Shown: positions 26,229 to 35,600 of the stretch, one piece after another | Numbering within the stretch: the first letter of the stretch is position 1 | Layout: each line of letters opens with the position of its first letter | Assembly: GCF_014191985.1 (NCBI RefSeq) | Contig: NZ_JACHXI010000024.1 | Coordinates: 1-37,136, forward strand | DNA from: Azomonas macrocytogenes | GTDB lineage: Bacteria > Pseudomonadota > Gammaproteobacteria > Pseudomonadales > Pseudomonadaceae | DNA length: 37,136 nt | Direction: 5' to 3' | The notes under the pieces: model-generated | The model's database searches: none | The model's input: only the letters and a program-made list of their open reading frames with translations | What the model was told of the DNA's origin: nothing | Position numbers and translations under genes: made by a program

Positions 26229-27361
26229 GTGTCTGCTTTTGGCCGATTTTGTTGAAAAAGGCGATTCTACGGCAGCCAGCCGGCCAGGTGCACCAGCTTT
26301 CGAAGTGGCTGCAAGCCACTTCAAGTTGCCTTTCGGGGTTTCACTGAGCGTCCGGGCTCAGGTTTGCGGGTTAATTCGAGGGTTTCTGCTCGCACCGTGG
26401 CCGGTGGCCCTTGAGGCAAGAGCTTGGCCATGCGCCGCAGGTTCTGCACGGTCGCAGCCAAGGTGAATTCGTCAGTCGCGCCCGTCAGGCCGCGCAGCCG
26501 CAAGCGGTCGACTTTCATGATCCGTTTGAGGTGAGCGAAGAGCATCTCTACCTTCTTGCGTTCACAGCGGGAGTGAATGTACTCCGGCGTCTTGGCGATG
26601 CGTCGTGCTACGTCGCGAGCAGCTTCATGGATGCTGCGGACAATCTTGCGGTTCGGCGTATTGGGACAGCACTTCGCTTTCAGTGGGCAGGCAGCGCAGT
26701 CGGCTTGGCTGGAGCGGTAGATGATCGTGTTGGCCTTGGTCACCCGCGAGCGCTGCTGGGTGAACGCACGCCACTCACTGCGCAGCGGTTTGCCGTTTAG
26801 GCAGCGGTATTCCTCACCCTCTTCATTCCAGTGGAAATCATTGCTCGAGAAGGTGCCATCCTTGCGTTCGGTTTTGTCCCACACTGGGACATGCGGTTCG
26901 ATGCCCTTTTCTTCCACCATCCAGGCCAGCATGGGCGCTGTCCCATAAGCGATGTCGCTGATTAGACGTTCCGGTGTGATGTCGAAACGCTCTTCGACGC
27001 GTTCCACCATGGTCTTGGTCGACTCGACCTCGGTGGTGCGGTGAGCCTGCGTGGCTTCCACGTCTAGGTCGGTGTCGATCAGGTAGTTCGTGGAATAGGC
27101 GAAGAACGCCGGCCCGCCCGGCGCAGCCGTCCAGCGGGTCGGTCAGTGACAAGCGCTTGGGTAGCGTTTCCGCGAGTGCTTCGTCATCGAGTGCCTCGAG
27201 GTACTCACGCACGGCGCGCGTGCTGAGTGCCGGGTCGCCCAGTTGATCGCTAGCCGACGCTGTCGGTTCGCATCTGCCTTGATGATGCTGGCTTCCACAG
27301 CAAAGCCTTTGCCTTTGACCAGGCCGGCGGTCATACAGCGACGAACCACTTCATTGAACAA
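26229..27361 (-). mobile_element. Broken IS1182-type insertion sequence (5' end missing)
   Basis: The left limit, near 26229-26252 (TGTCTGCTTTTGGCCGATTT), resembles the terminal repeats of IS1182-type elements. The far end is lost: the transposase starts mid-domain near 27361 and is followed by unrelated sequence. No target duplication can be read. Confidence 0.5.
26321..27361 (-). pseudogene. IS1182-type transposase, 5'-truncated with two frameshifts
   Basis: Three minus-strand frames piece together one transposase. The first (from 27361) begins FNEVVRRCMTAGLVKGKGF and continues VEASIIKADANR, the first catalytic Asp region. The second continues VREYLEALDDEALAETLPKR. The third (from 27061) holds THRTTEVESTKTM-like sequence, ISDIAYGTAPMLAWMV, a CxxC-type block (DCAACPLKAKC) and RCERKKVEMLFAHLKRIM with the last catalytic Glu. 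Shifts lie near 27210 and near 27070. The N-terminal domain before FNEVVRRC is missing. It cannot make an active enzyme. Confidence 0.75.
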
Positions 27362-27481
27362 CCAAATCTCCCTTCGATGCCAAACACGTAACGTAACCGT
27401 CCGGGCAACTCACTTTCCTGACATAGTCGCTTCATAAATTGATGAGCAGTTCCTGACAGAGTCCCAAGAACCCTTCAGTGG

Positions 27482-28426
27482 CTAAGGATTCAATCCATTG
27501 ATCGCTTCAATTGCATGCGGATCGCAAATGCTCGAGAGTGAATATAAGTCGACGAATATCCTTTGTTCTCCCTCTGCATAGCTGGCGATTTTGTACTCGG
27601 GGAAAGTGAATGTCAGACCGTCCTGCTCGATGTTAAACAACGAGAAATTTTCTGGTTCGGGCTCTGTCCCTGAAGTGAGCCATTCTACGTCATAGCGTCC
27701 GGTTTCACTGAGCCTGTGACGGACTACATCTGCGAGTAGAGGAAGGCGATTGAGATCACCAAGAAGATATTCAAGGGTGATTGGGTGAAACGGCTTCAGC
27801 GTATAGTTCAGTACGTGCGTGTCTCGCTGCCCATGGGCCGCGCCGGTGTAATAGGTGTCAATGCTGTACTTGATACTGATGACCTTCTCGTCCCTCCGTA
27901 TGATTCGGTAGTGACCGGACAGGCCAGCCTTGATGTTCATGAGCGTGCCATCAAGCTCCTCGGGGTGCTTGTCCCAATGCTCCTGGGTACGCTGAAAATC
28001 CGCAAGGAGCTCTAAACCCCATGCTTCAATATTTCGGGATACGATGCGCTCAACCGGGCTCGGAAAGTCCGGAAAGTCGAATTGAAATGTGAACCCCGGA
28101 GCGCCATCGTTTACTTCATTCAATCGGCGCTTGTACTCAACAACCTCGGCCTGGAAGGTGCCATTGTCGTGCTTGCCAAACTCCTTAGCCAAATTTTCCT
28201 TGTAGATATGTAGAGCCTTGCGGTCGATGTCACCATTATGGACACGGCGGTGACAGAGCGGGCAGAGCGCGATCAGATTGGAGTACTCATGTTTTCTGCA
28301 GGTTTCCCATGGCACGATGTGGTGGACATCAAGCTCCGTCTGGTTACAGCGAGGGATTGCGCAGCGATGGCCAGCCTCTATTAGGACAGCGCGACGGATT
28401 TCAGTTGGGATAGCAGGTCTGGACAA
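27482..28426 (-). CDS. HNH endonuclease joined to an RsiV/DUF3298-like domain
   Basis: The likely start is TTG 28426 with AGAGAGG upstream, giving 314 aa beginning LSRPAIPTEIRRAVLIEAGH, as in related HNH proteins. An ATG at 28507 inside an inverted repeat has no ribosome-binding site. Residues about 20-75 are the HNH domain: HRCAIPRCNQTELDVHHIVP, then NLIALCPLCHRRVH, with paired Cys for zinc and His for catalysis. Residues about 180-310 (SIKYSIDTYYTGAAHGQRDT, LTFTFPEYKIASYAEGEQRI) match the DUF3298/RsiV pattern, a fold that in RsiV binds lysozyme outside the cell. No signal peptide or helix is present, so this version is cytoplasmic. The combination suggests a sensing nuclease; function is inferred. 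Confidence 0.75.
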   Translation of the reverse strand: MSRPAIPTEIRRAVLIEAGHRCAIPRCNQTELDVHHIVPWETCRKHEYSNLIALCPLCHRRVHNGDIDRKALHIYKENLAKEFGKHDNGTFQAEVVEYKRRLNEVNDGAPGFTFQFDFPDFPSPVERIVSRNIEAWGLELLADFQRTQEHWDKHPEELDGTLMNIKAGLSGHYRIIRRDEKVISIKYSIDTYYTGAAHGQRDTHVLNYTLKPFHPITLEYLLGDLNRLPLLADVVRHRLSETGRYDVEWLTSGTEPEPENFSLFNIEQDGLTFTFPEYKIASYAEGEQRIFVDLYSLSSICDPHAIEAINGLNP

Positions 28427-28469
28427 AACAGGCCTCTCTGGCTCGGGAGTGAATGAGTAGCAAATGATC

Positions 28470-28525
28470 AAGTGACTGTATGTACCGAAATGGCTGGTGT
28501 CCAACATTTCGGGGTCAGATCACTT
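28470..28525. repeat. Nested inverted repeats upstream of the HNH gene
   Basis: CCGAAATG (28485-28492) and CATTTCGG (28505-28512) form an exact 8-bp inverted repeat with a 12-base loop; AAGTGA (28470-28475) and TCACTT (28520-28525) lie outside it. It could be the end of a mobile element or the HNH-gene operator. Confidence 0.5.
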
Positions 28526-28784
28526 CGTCGAAGCGGTGTTTTGGATACCGCGCACTGGTACCTAATGGTGAATGCTTCCCAGCCGCTTCGGAGCTTGGAA
28601 CAGCGTTTTCGAGCACTTTTCGCGCAGGTGCAGGATCGGCATCTGGAACAAGCTTCACTCGGTGCCCAGTCTTGAGGTCCACCTCACGAACTCCGGGAGG
28701 CGTCCCATATAAGAACCTAGGCTGAAGCATTTCTTTTCTGCGCCGACGAGGTGTTTAGCGCCATGGGCTTCGTACCTTCGGTCA
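28526..28784. other. Region between the HNH gene and the cnr system
   Basis: No well-supported gene. A minus-strand frame at about 28515-28730 encodes about 71 aa starting MLQPRFLYGTPPGVREVDLK with a weak ribosome-binding site; it may be the remnant of an IS or phage gene, but I do not recognise it. Confidence 0.3.
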
Positions 28785-28809
28785 TTCCCCTTTATCAATC
28801 AAAGGGGAA
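28785..28809. promoter_or_regulatory. Perfect 9-bp inverted repeat upstream of cnrY
   Basis: TTCCCCTTT and AAAGGGGAA flank a seven-base ATCAATC loop, 43 bp before cnrY. There is no T-run, so it is more likely regulatory, or the terminator of something lost, than an active terminator. A CnrH-type promoter is expected nearby but could not be placed. Confidence 0.45.
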
Positions 28810-28851
28810 ACACTTCGAGCGCCGTATATAAGCCAATTGCGGGAGAACAGC

Positions 28852-29139
28852 ATGGCAAATCTAGACGACTGGCTTGTGAAGGCCGCCCAACTCACCAATG
28901 TAGAACCTTCTCAAGCCAGCCTGGAAAAGCTGGAACAACGCCTGGCCACAGAGCCTAGCCCGAGAATATTTGCTGCTAGACGAGAGTTTCGACGCACCTT
29001 GCTCTGCACTACCGTAGCAGCCTTGCTCGGTTTCACGGGGAGCGGTGCTCTGGTCAATGCGGCATTGGCCCCATTCACACCCACATGGCTTTCTGCCCCG
29101 TCGGCTATTTCTCCTTCTGTATTACTGGTGGGTAGATGA
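28852..29139 (+). CDS. cnrY: CnrY-like membrane anti-sigma factor
   Basis: The 95-aa protein starts MANLDDWLVKAAQLTNVEPS after GGGAG; the frame open from 28837 adds five residues without a better site. A cytoplasmic N-terminal half precedes one hydrophobic helix (LLCTTVAALLGFTGSGALV). CnrY of Cupriavidus is also 95 aa: its short cytoplasmic helix traps the sigma factor CnrH until CnrX signals nickel or cobalt. Identification rests on length, topology and the following CnrX and CnrH homologues; sequence conservation of CnrY is low. The stop overlaps the cnrX start (ATGA). Confidence 0.8.
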   Translation: MANLDDWLVKAAQLTNVEPSQASLEKLEQRLATEPSPRIFAARREFRRTLLCTTVAALLGFTGSGALVNAALAPFTPTWLSAPSAISPSVLLVGR

Positions 29140-29579
29140 AACCGCGTTGTCGATTTAGCCTACTTCTTTCCATCGTATTGGGCTGTTTGCTGGGGGCTGT
29201 GGCGGCCGGATTCATGACCTTTACCTGGCATAGGCATCATCCTCGAAGCGACCTTCATGAAATGCTGCATGAGGCTGTCCCGCTCGATGCCCAGGAACAA
29301 AAAATCCTTGATGCCCAAGAGCGCGCTTTTATACAGCGTAGATCAATGATTGAGATGCACATGCAAACCGCAAACAGACAGCTGTCCGAGGCGATCACTA
29401 ATCATCCGGGCTGGACGCCAGCGGTCGAGGCAGCAATGCAACATGTCGAGCAGGCAGCCGCTGACCTACAACGCGAGACACTTGTTCATATTTTTGAAAT
29501 GCGTGCCGGCTTAAAACCAGAACACCGCGCAGCCTATGATCATGTGTTGATTGAGGCGCTTCGCCACGGCTCACCGTGA
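29136..29579 (+). CDS. cnrX: CnrX-like periplasmic nickel/cobalt sensor
   Basis: The 147-aa protein has one N-terminal membrane helix (LLLSIVLGCLLGAVAAGF) and a helical periplasmic domain very close to Cupriavidus CnrX. The metal ligands are all present: His41 and His45 in DLHEMLHEAVPLD, Glu62 in the following helix, and His118 and Met122 in LVHIFEMRAGLKPEHR (one below CnrX numbering). Binding of Ni2+ or Co2+ there changes the CnrX-CnrY contact and frees CnrH. It overlaps cnrY and cnrH by four bases each, implying balanced, coupled synthesis. Confidence 0.92.
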   Translation: MKPRCRFSLLLSIVLGCLLGAVAAGFMTFTWHRHHPRSDLHEMLHEAVPLDAQEQKILDAQERAFIQRRSMIEMHMQTANRQLSEAITNHPGWTPAVEAAMQHVEQAAADLQRETLVHIFEMRAGLKPEHRAAYDHVLIEALRHGSP

Positions 29580-30142
29580 TATCCGATCAGCCTGACAACA
29601 CGTTTGCCAGACTTGCAGCTCACGGTGACCAGCATGCCTTCAGCCTCCTGGTTCAGCGCCATAGCCCTGCGTTAGCTCAGGCGGCTCGTAGCTTTGGCAT
29701 ACCTGAGACGGATATCGACGACATCGTACAAGATACCTTTATTGCCGCTTGGCGCGCCTTGGACGAATACGATGAAACACGATCTTTTCGGTCCTGGCTG
29801 TTTCGTATCGGGCTCAACAAGATGCGGGATCTATGGCGATCACGAAAAGTCAGGAGCTTTCTGTTCGGCGCGATTGAGTTGGAAAGCTCGGATACGCTGC
29901 AGGTAGCCGATCTTGGTTCAGATCTCGAGCGAAACTCGATTGCGCAACGCGAGCTCGTCCGGGTCGTTTCTCTATTGAATGAACTGGATAGGGATCTTCG
30001 AGAAGCGCTGGTGCTGACTGCTATCGTCGGTATGTCTCAGGTGGAAGCGGCTGCGGCTTCAGGTACGACCGTAAAAGCCATCGAGGGCCGTGTATTAAGA
30101 GCCCGCGCCAAATTAGCAGCCATTCTGGATCAGTGTGGCTAA
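29576..30142 (+). CDS. cnrH: CnrH-like ECF sigma factor
   Basis: The 188-aa protein starts at GTG 29576, overlapping the cnrX stop. Region 2 is AFSLLVQRHSPALAQAARSF to FRSWLFRIGLNKMRDLWRS; region 4 is LNELDRDLREALVLTAIVGM to VEAAAASGTTVKAIEGRVLR, the DNA-reading helix-turn-helix for the -35 element. CnrH directs RNA polymerase to the cnrY and cnrC promoters when released by CnrY. It lies at the end of the three-gene regulatory unit, with cnrC 95 bp downstream. Confidence 0.92.
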   Translation: MISDQPDNTFARLAAHGDQHAFSLLVQRHSPALAQAARSFGIPETDIDDIVQDTFIAAWRALDEYDETRSFRSWLFRIGLNKMRDLWRSRKVRSFLFGAIELESSDTLQVADLGSDLERNSIAQRELVRVVSLLNELDRDLREALVLTAIVGMSQVEAAAASGTTVKAIEGRVLRARAKLAAILDQCG

Positions 30143-30237
30143 AAATTTTCAGCAAAATTGAGGGTAACGAACTTCCCCCCCGTATTAGACATACCGGTCT
30201 TCTCGACGGGACTGTCTTGCCAGGGGGATAAATCATC

Positions 30238-31479
30238 ATTTCCACATTTCGTCGTGCTTCTTGCACACTGACTTTTTTGGCATTTGCCTCGATTACAAAG
30301 TCCATCCAGGCCACCGAAGCGCCGTCCTATGCAGTATTACTGAGACAGTCGCTTGCAAACGCTCCTGCACTCCTTGAACAAGCAGCCCATGTACGAGCTG
30401 CAGCGGCCGATGCTCAGCAATCTCAGGCGTGGCTCAATCCAAGTTTCGATGCGGAATTTGAGAACCTTAGCGCTCCTAAAAGCGGCGGAGTCAGTCAGCG
30501 TCAAGATACCTATACGCTCACTCAGCCCTTTGAAATAGGCGGTAAACGAGCCGCTCGGGTCGAGGCGGGTGAGCGCAGCCTTGACGTAGCAGAGGCGCGT
30601 CATCGACAGGTACGGATCGCCTTTGCTGCCAATCTAGCCATTGCCTATGCCACCGCAGCGGCTATGCAAGAGCGCCAGGCATTGGCGAGCGAAGACCTGG
30701 CACGGGCCAATGACGATCTTCGAGCAGCAAAGGCATGGGTGAAAGCCGGTAAGGAAGCGAACCTACGTCTAGCTCAGGCTCAAACGGGTGTCGCTACTGC
30801 TCAGGCAGCAGAACAGGCCGCTATAGCCAATACAACCGAGGCTCTTGAGCAATTATCAGCCTTAGTTGGAGCCAAGGCTCCTTATACGCAGGTCGACAGG
30901 ACGCTCCTTACGTCCGTTTTTCAACTAGCCATAGCTGAGTCTTTATCGAATGACGAAGCACCGACAGTAGCAACTGCAGCAGCCGAACGTGATGCCCTGA
31001 ACGCCTTGGTACGTGTTGAGCAGAAAAAGCAGATTCCTGACATCGGCCTGGGCGCAGGGCTGAGGCATTTTGGTTGGGCGGATGAAGCAGCCTTCGTTGT
31101 AAGTGTTTCTGCAAAAATCCCGATATTTGATCGGAACAGCGGCGGGATAACGGCAGCCAGGGAACGTGCGATAGCGGCAGATACTCGACTCGAAACAGCC
31201 CGTCTTGAGGCTGGAGCGGCTCGTCGAGCGGCCTTGGCTCAAGTCAAGGTATCCGAGGGGCGTTTGAACGCTGCTGTACAAGGCGAAAGTGCCGCTACTG
31301 AAGCTTATCGTTTGGGTCGAATCGGTTACGACGCAGGCAAAACGTCGCTGGTCGAGTTATTGGCCATTCGGCGTGCTTTGTCTGATGCGAAAGCACTGAC
31401 AATTAATACCCGTTTGGCACGTATTTATGCGCTTGCAGCACTTTCTCAGGCCAATGGCCGCATCCCTTTTGGAGGTTGA
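30238..31479 (+). CDS. cnrC: CnrC outer-membrane factor of the Ni/Co RND pump (non-canonical start)
   Basis: The protein of about 413 aa is a TolC-like outer-membrane factor with a long helical barrel (QSQAWLNPSFDAEFENLS; TQPFEIGGKRAARVEAGER; SAKIPIFDRNSGGITAARER). In frame, the only ATG-type starts (CTG 30268, TTG 30274/30277) fall inside the signal peptide. A complete signal peptide, with n-region STFRR and hydrophobic TLTFLAFASI before SIQA, needs a start at ATC 30235 or ATT 30238. These lie 7-10 bases after a strong AGGGGG (30222-30227); a TAA closes the frame just upstream. ATT or ATC initiation, or a mutated ATG, is inferred. It pairs with CnrB and CnrA. Confidence 0.85.
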   Translation: MSTFRRASCTLTFLAFASITKSIQATEAPSYAVLLRQSLANAPALLEQAAHVRAAAADAQQSQAWLNPSFDAEFENLSAPKSGGVSQRQDTYTLTQPFEIGGKRAARVEAGERSLDVAEARHRQVRIAFAANLAIAYATAAAMQERQALASEDLARANDDLRAAKAWVKAGKEANLRLAQAQTGVATAQAAEQAAIANTTEALEQLSALVGAKAPYTQVDRTLLTSVFQLAIAESLSNDEAPTVATAAAERDALNALVRVEQKKQIPDIGLGAGLRHFGWADEAAFVVSVSAKIPIFDRNSGGITAARERAIAADTRLETARLEAGAARRAALAQVKVSEGRLNAAVQGESAATEAYRLGRIGYDAGKTSLVELLAIRRALSDAKALTINTRLARIYALAALSQANGRIPFGG

Positions 31480-31483
31480 AGTA

Positions 31484-32659
31484 ATGGAACGGGGCCACAG
31501 GCAGCCAAGTTGGCCGATGATGGTAGGTATTGCAGGTATAAGCACCTTGGCTGGTTTCAGCATCTCGCATTGGTCGATACTCAAGGAAACGCCCTCGTTA
31601 CCTATAGATGAACCTTCTCACACAGCCGTAAGTGCAGCTACAGCATCTGTCGAAGTAAAAATTCCAGCTCCCTACCTTGCCTCGGCCAATATTGCTGTGG
31701 AGCCGGTGATCATCGGCAAGGTGGGCATGGATATTCTGGTACCTGCAGTGGTCACCTCTCCTCCAGGCGGAGAAGCGAGCGTGGTGGCACGCGCTTCTGG
31801 CACCGTCATTCGGGTTAACTACCTGCTTGGCGATATGGTTCGTGCTGGTGATGTTCTTGCACTGATCGATAGCTTCGAGGCAGCTTCCATGTCGGCTGAT
31901 CGTAGTGTAGCCATGGCCAAGGTCGAACTTGCCCGTAAAAGCTATGCGCGAGAAATCAGTCTGTATCAACAGGGTGTAACGCCCCGGCAAGACATGGAGG
32001 CAGCAAAGGCTACCTTGACCGTTGCCGAAGCCGAAGTGCGGCGTGCTACTGCCGTGGCACAGGCCGCACATATCTCTGATAATGGTAATTCAGTGGCGGT
32101 AGTCAGTCCGATAAATGGCAACATAACAACCGAAATGGCAACACTCGGTGCTTTTGTCGAACCGCAAGCTGAGCTCTTTCGCATAGCAAATTCGAAAGCC
32201 GTCCAGGTCGAAGCCTCCGTTACGGCAGCAGATAGCAGACGCATTACCGCAGGTAATCCGGCGGCCATCATATCGGCTACAGGCTCGCCACTATCTGCCG
32301 TGGTGCACTCAGTTACCCCGACGGTTAATGGCAGTACCCAGACGGCGACAGTCGTACTAAAACTCAACGAGTTCCAGAGCCTGACCGTCGGTGAGGGCGT
32401 GCAAGTACGACTACAGACGCATGAAGACGAGCGTGATGGATTGTCGGTGCCTGAAGACGCGGTGCAAAACCTTAACGGTCGTGACGTGCTGTTTGTCCGC
32501 ACCGCTGAAGGTTTCCGAGCCCAGCCGGTATTGATCGGTGTTCGTAGCGGCAGTCGGGCTCAAATCGTCTCAGGTATCGGTGCTGGCGAACAAGTCGCCA
32601 CGCGCAACGCTTTTCTCGTCAAAGCGGAAATGAATAAAGGCGCCGAGGAAGAAGAATGA
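31484..32659 (+). CDS. cnrB: CnrB periplasmic adaptor of the Ni/Co RND pump
   Basis: The 391-aa membrane-fusion protein starts at ATG 31484 after GGAGG; the frame from 31427 overlaps cnrC. A membrane helix near residues 14-27 (VGIAGISTLAGFSI) anchors it. The lipoyl half-motifs (ASVVARASGTVIRVNYLLGD and NSVAVVSPINGNITTEMATL) flank a coiled-coil hairpin (VELARKSYAREISLYQQGVT). Beta-barrel and membrane-proximal domains follow. It links the inner-membrane pump to the outer-membrane CnrC and may carry metal. Its stop overlaps the cnrA start (ATGA). Length matches CnrB (395 aa). Confidence 0.93.
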   Translation: MERGHRQPSWPMMVGIAGISTLAGFSISHWSILKETPSLPIDEPSHTAVSAATASVEVKIPAPYLASANIAVEPVIIGKVGMDILVPAVVTSPPGGEASVVARASGTVIRVNYLLGDMVRAGDVLALIDSFEAASMSADRSVAMAKVELARKSYAREISLYQQGVTPRQDMEAAKATLTVAEAEVRRATAVAQAAHISDNGNSVAVVSPINGNITTEMATLGAFVEPQAELFRIANSKAVQVEASVTAADSRRITAGNPAAIISATGSPLSAVVHSVTPTVNGSTQTATVVLKLNEFQSLTVGEGVQVRLQTHEDERDGLSVPEDAVQNLNGRDVLFVRTAEGFRAQPVLIGVRSGSRAQIVSGIGAGEQVATRNAFLVKAEMNKGAEEEE

Positions 32660-35600
32660 TCGGTAGTATCCTCAGCGGCTCGGTTCGCCTGCGCTGGTTT
32701 GTCCTTTTTTTAACGGTAATGGCTGCCGCGATCGGAGCATGGCAGTTGAACCTTCTACCGATCGACGTCACACCGGATATTACGAATAAGCAGGTTCAGA
32801 TCAATACGGTGGTACCTACTCTAAATCCTGTCGAGGTCGAAAAGCGCGTCACGTATCCCATCGAGATGGCGCTTGCAGGCCTCAATGGTGTTGAAAGTAC
32901 CCGCTCGTTTTCCCGCAACGGGTTCAGCCAAGTCACGGTAATCTTCGATGAAAGTGCAGATTTGTACTTCATGCGGCAGCAGGTAACGGAGCGATTAATA
33001 AAAGCGCGCTCCAGCCTGCCTGATGGAGTAGAACCCCAAATGGGACCCGTCTCCACCGGACTCGGCGAAATTTTTCACTATAGCGTCGAGTATGCCAATC
33101 CCGATGGAAAAAATGCTTCTCGCCATGATGGTCAGCCAGGCTGGCAGAACGACGGCAGCTTTCTTACCGGACAGGGTGAGCGATTTAACGACCCGATATC
33201 CAGGCTCGCCTATTTGCGCACTGTCCAGGATTGGATTATTCGACCACAGCTACGTACTACACCTGGCGTGGCCGATGTCGACTCTCTCGGTGGCTATGTA
33301 AAGGAATATGTGGTTGAACCGAATATGGCAAAGCTTGCTACCTACGGTATTTCCTATGCCGATCTGGCTCAAGCATTGGAGGATGCCAACTTATCGGTCG
33401 GTGCCCATTATATTCGCCGCTCGGGTGAGTCTTATTTAGTCCGCGCCGATGCGCGCATTAATTCAGTTGAGGAACTTAGAAGTGCGGTCATAACCAATCG
33501 CCAGGGCGTACCGATCACTGCGGGGCAGGTGGCAAATATAACAGTTGGGGGAGAGCTGCGTTCTGGTGCCGCTAGTCGAAACGGTTACGAGACCGTTGTA
33601 GGTAGTGCTCTTATGTTGGTCGGAGCGAACAGTCGTACGGTTGCACAAGCTGTTGGCGATAAGTTGAAGGAAATCGCAGGTACATTACCGGTAGGTATCA
33701 TCGTAGTACCCACCTTGGATCGCTCACAATTGGTGCTGGCGACCATTCAAACGGTTGCGCGTAATCTTTTCGAAGGCGCGTTGCTGGTTGTCGCGATCCT
33801 ATTCTTGCTGCTCGGTAACTGGCGAGCGGCAGTCATCGCAGCACTTATCATTCCACTGTCGCTTCTGATGAGCGCAATTGGTATGAACGCCCTTGGTATT
33901 TCAGGCAATTTGATGAGTCTGGGTGCACTCGACTTCGGCCTGATTATTGATGGTGCCATCATTATCGTAGAAAACGCGTTGAGTCGACTCGCGACACGTC
34001 AGCACCGGGAAGGTCGATTACTCTCGTTGAAAGAACGGCTGGAAGAAGTCACTGAGTCTTCCAAAGAAATGATCCGTCCAACAGTTTATGGCCAGATGGT
34101 GATTTTTCTCGTTTTTCTGCCTTGTCTGACGTTTCAGGGCGTTGAAGGCAAGATGTTCTCGCCCATGGTCATTACGTTAATGCTGGCGTTGGGCTCAGCT
34201 TTTGTATTGTCGCTTACGTTCGTGCCGGCCATGCTCGCCATTTTGCTGAGAGGCCACATCGCCGAAGAAGAGGTGCCAATTATTGCTAAAACGAAGCACT
34301 ACTATGGTCCTCTGCTTCAGCATGCCGTTGTTCGGCCTATTCCGTTTATTGGTGCAGGCTTAGGAGTACTGTTATTGGCTATCGTCGCTTTCACCGTCGT
34401 TGGCCGTGAGTTCATGCCAACCTTGGATGAACAGAATCTCAATTTATCATCAGTACGTATCCCCTCGACCTCGATCGACCAATCAGTCGCTATCGATTTA
34501 CCGCTTGAACGTGCAGTGATGACGCTACCTGAGGTGGAGACTGTTTATTCGAAAGCCGGTACCGCAAGTTTGGCAGCAGACCCCATGCCACCAAATGCCT
34601 CCGACAACTACATCATTCTCAAGCCCAAAGACCAGTGGCCATCTGGAGTAACCACCAAGGAGCAGGTCATCGAGCGTATACGTGAAAAAACAGCTCCATT
34701 GGTTGGCAATAATTACGATGTTACGCAGCCTATAGAAATGCGCTTTAACGAGTTGATTGGCGGGGTACGTAGCGATGTTGCAGTTAAGATTTATGGCGAT
34801 GATCTCGACGAATTATCTGCCAGTGCTCAACGAATCGCCGCAGTATTGCGTAAAATACCCGGTGCATCGGATGTGCGGGTCGCCCAGACCGGAGGTTTTC
34901 CTACTTTCGATATTGTGTTTGATCGGGCCGCTATCGCTCGCCATGGATTAACCCTGCGTCAGGTCAGCGACACAGTCTCGATAGCGCTGGCTGGCAAAGT
35001 GGCCGGACAGATTTTTGAAGGTGATCGCCGCTTCGATATCGTAGTACGCTTGCCTGGCGAACAACGCGACAATCTCGACGTGCTTGGAGCATTACCTGTG
35101 ATGCTTCCTGCAGCAGCAGGTCAAGCGGATGCCTCCGTGCCTCTTCGCCAACTCGCACAGTTCCGTTTCACCCAAGGCTTGAACGAGGTAAGCCGAGATA
35201 ATGGCAAGCGTCGCATCTATGTCGAAGCGAATGTGGTTGACCGCGATTTAGGTAGCTTCGTTACGGAGGCTCGTTCACGTATAGCCACTCAAGTAAAGCT
35301 GCCGGCAGGCTCATGGATCGGATGGGGTGGCCAGTTCCAGAATCTCCAAGCGGCAACCCAACGCTTAGCGATCATTGTTCCGATCTGCTTTGTGCTGATT
35401 ACAGGGGCATTGTACTTGGCGATAGGTAACGCCATGCTCACCGCTACCATCCTCACCGCAGTACCTCTGGCACTGGCTGGTGGCGTACTTGCACTGGCCT
35501 TGCGCGGCATACCTTTTTCGATCTCAGCGGCAGTTGGCTTCATTGCTGTATCCGGTGTTGCAGTACTCAACGGCCTTGTATTGATCTCCGCCATCCGCAA

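Noticed and set aside
28472..28492. LexA-type box (CTGTATGTAC)
   Set aside because: The distal CAG half is missing.
28507..28507. ATG as the start of the HNH gene
   Set aside because: It lies within the CCGAAATG/CATTTCGG inverted repeat, lacks a ribosome-binding site, and adds a non-conserved hydrophobic N-terminus; TTG 28426 fits better.
28811..28828. ECF-type promoter (GGAAAC, then CGTATA) before cnrY
   Set aside because: The gap between the two elements is about 11 bp, too short for a normal ECF promoter, so it was not annotated.
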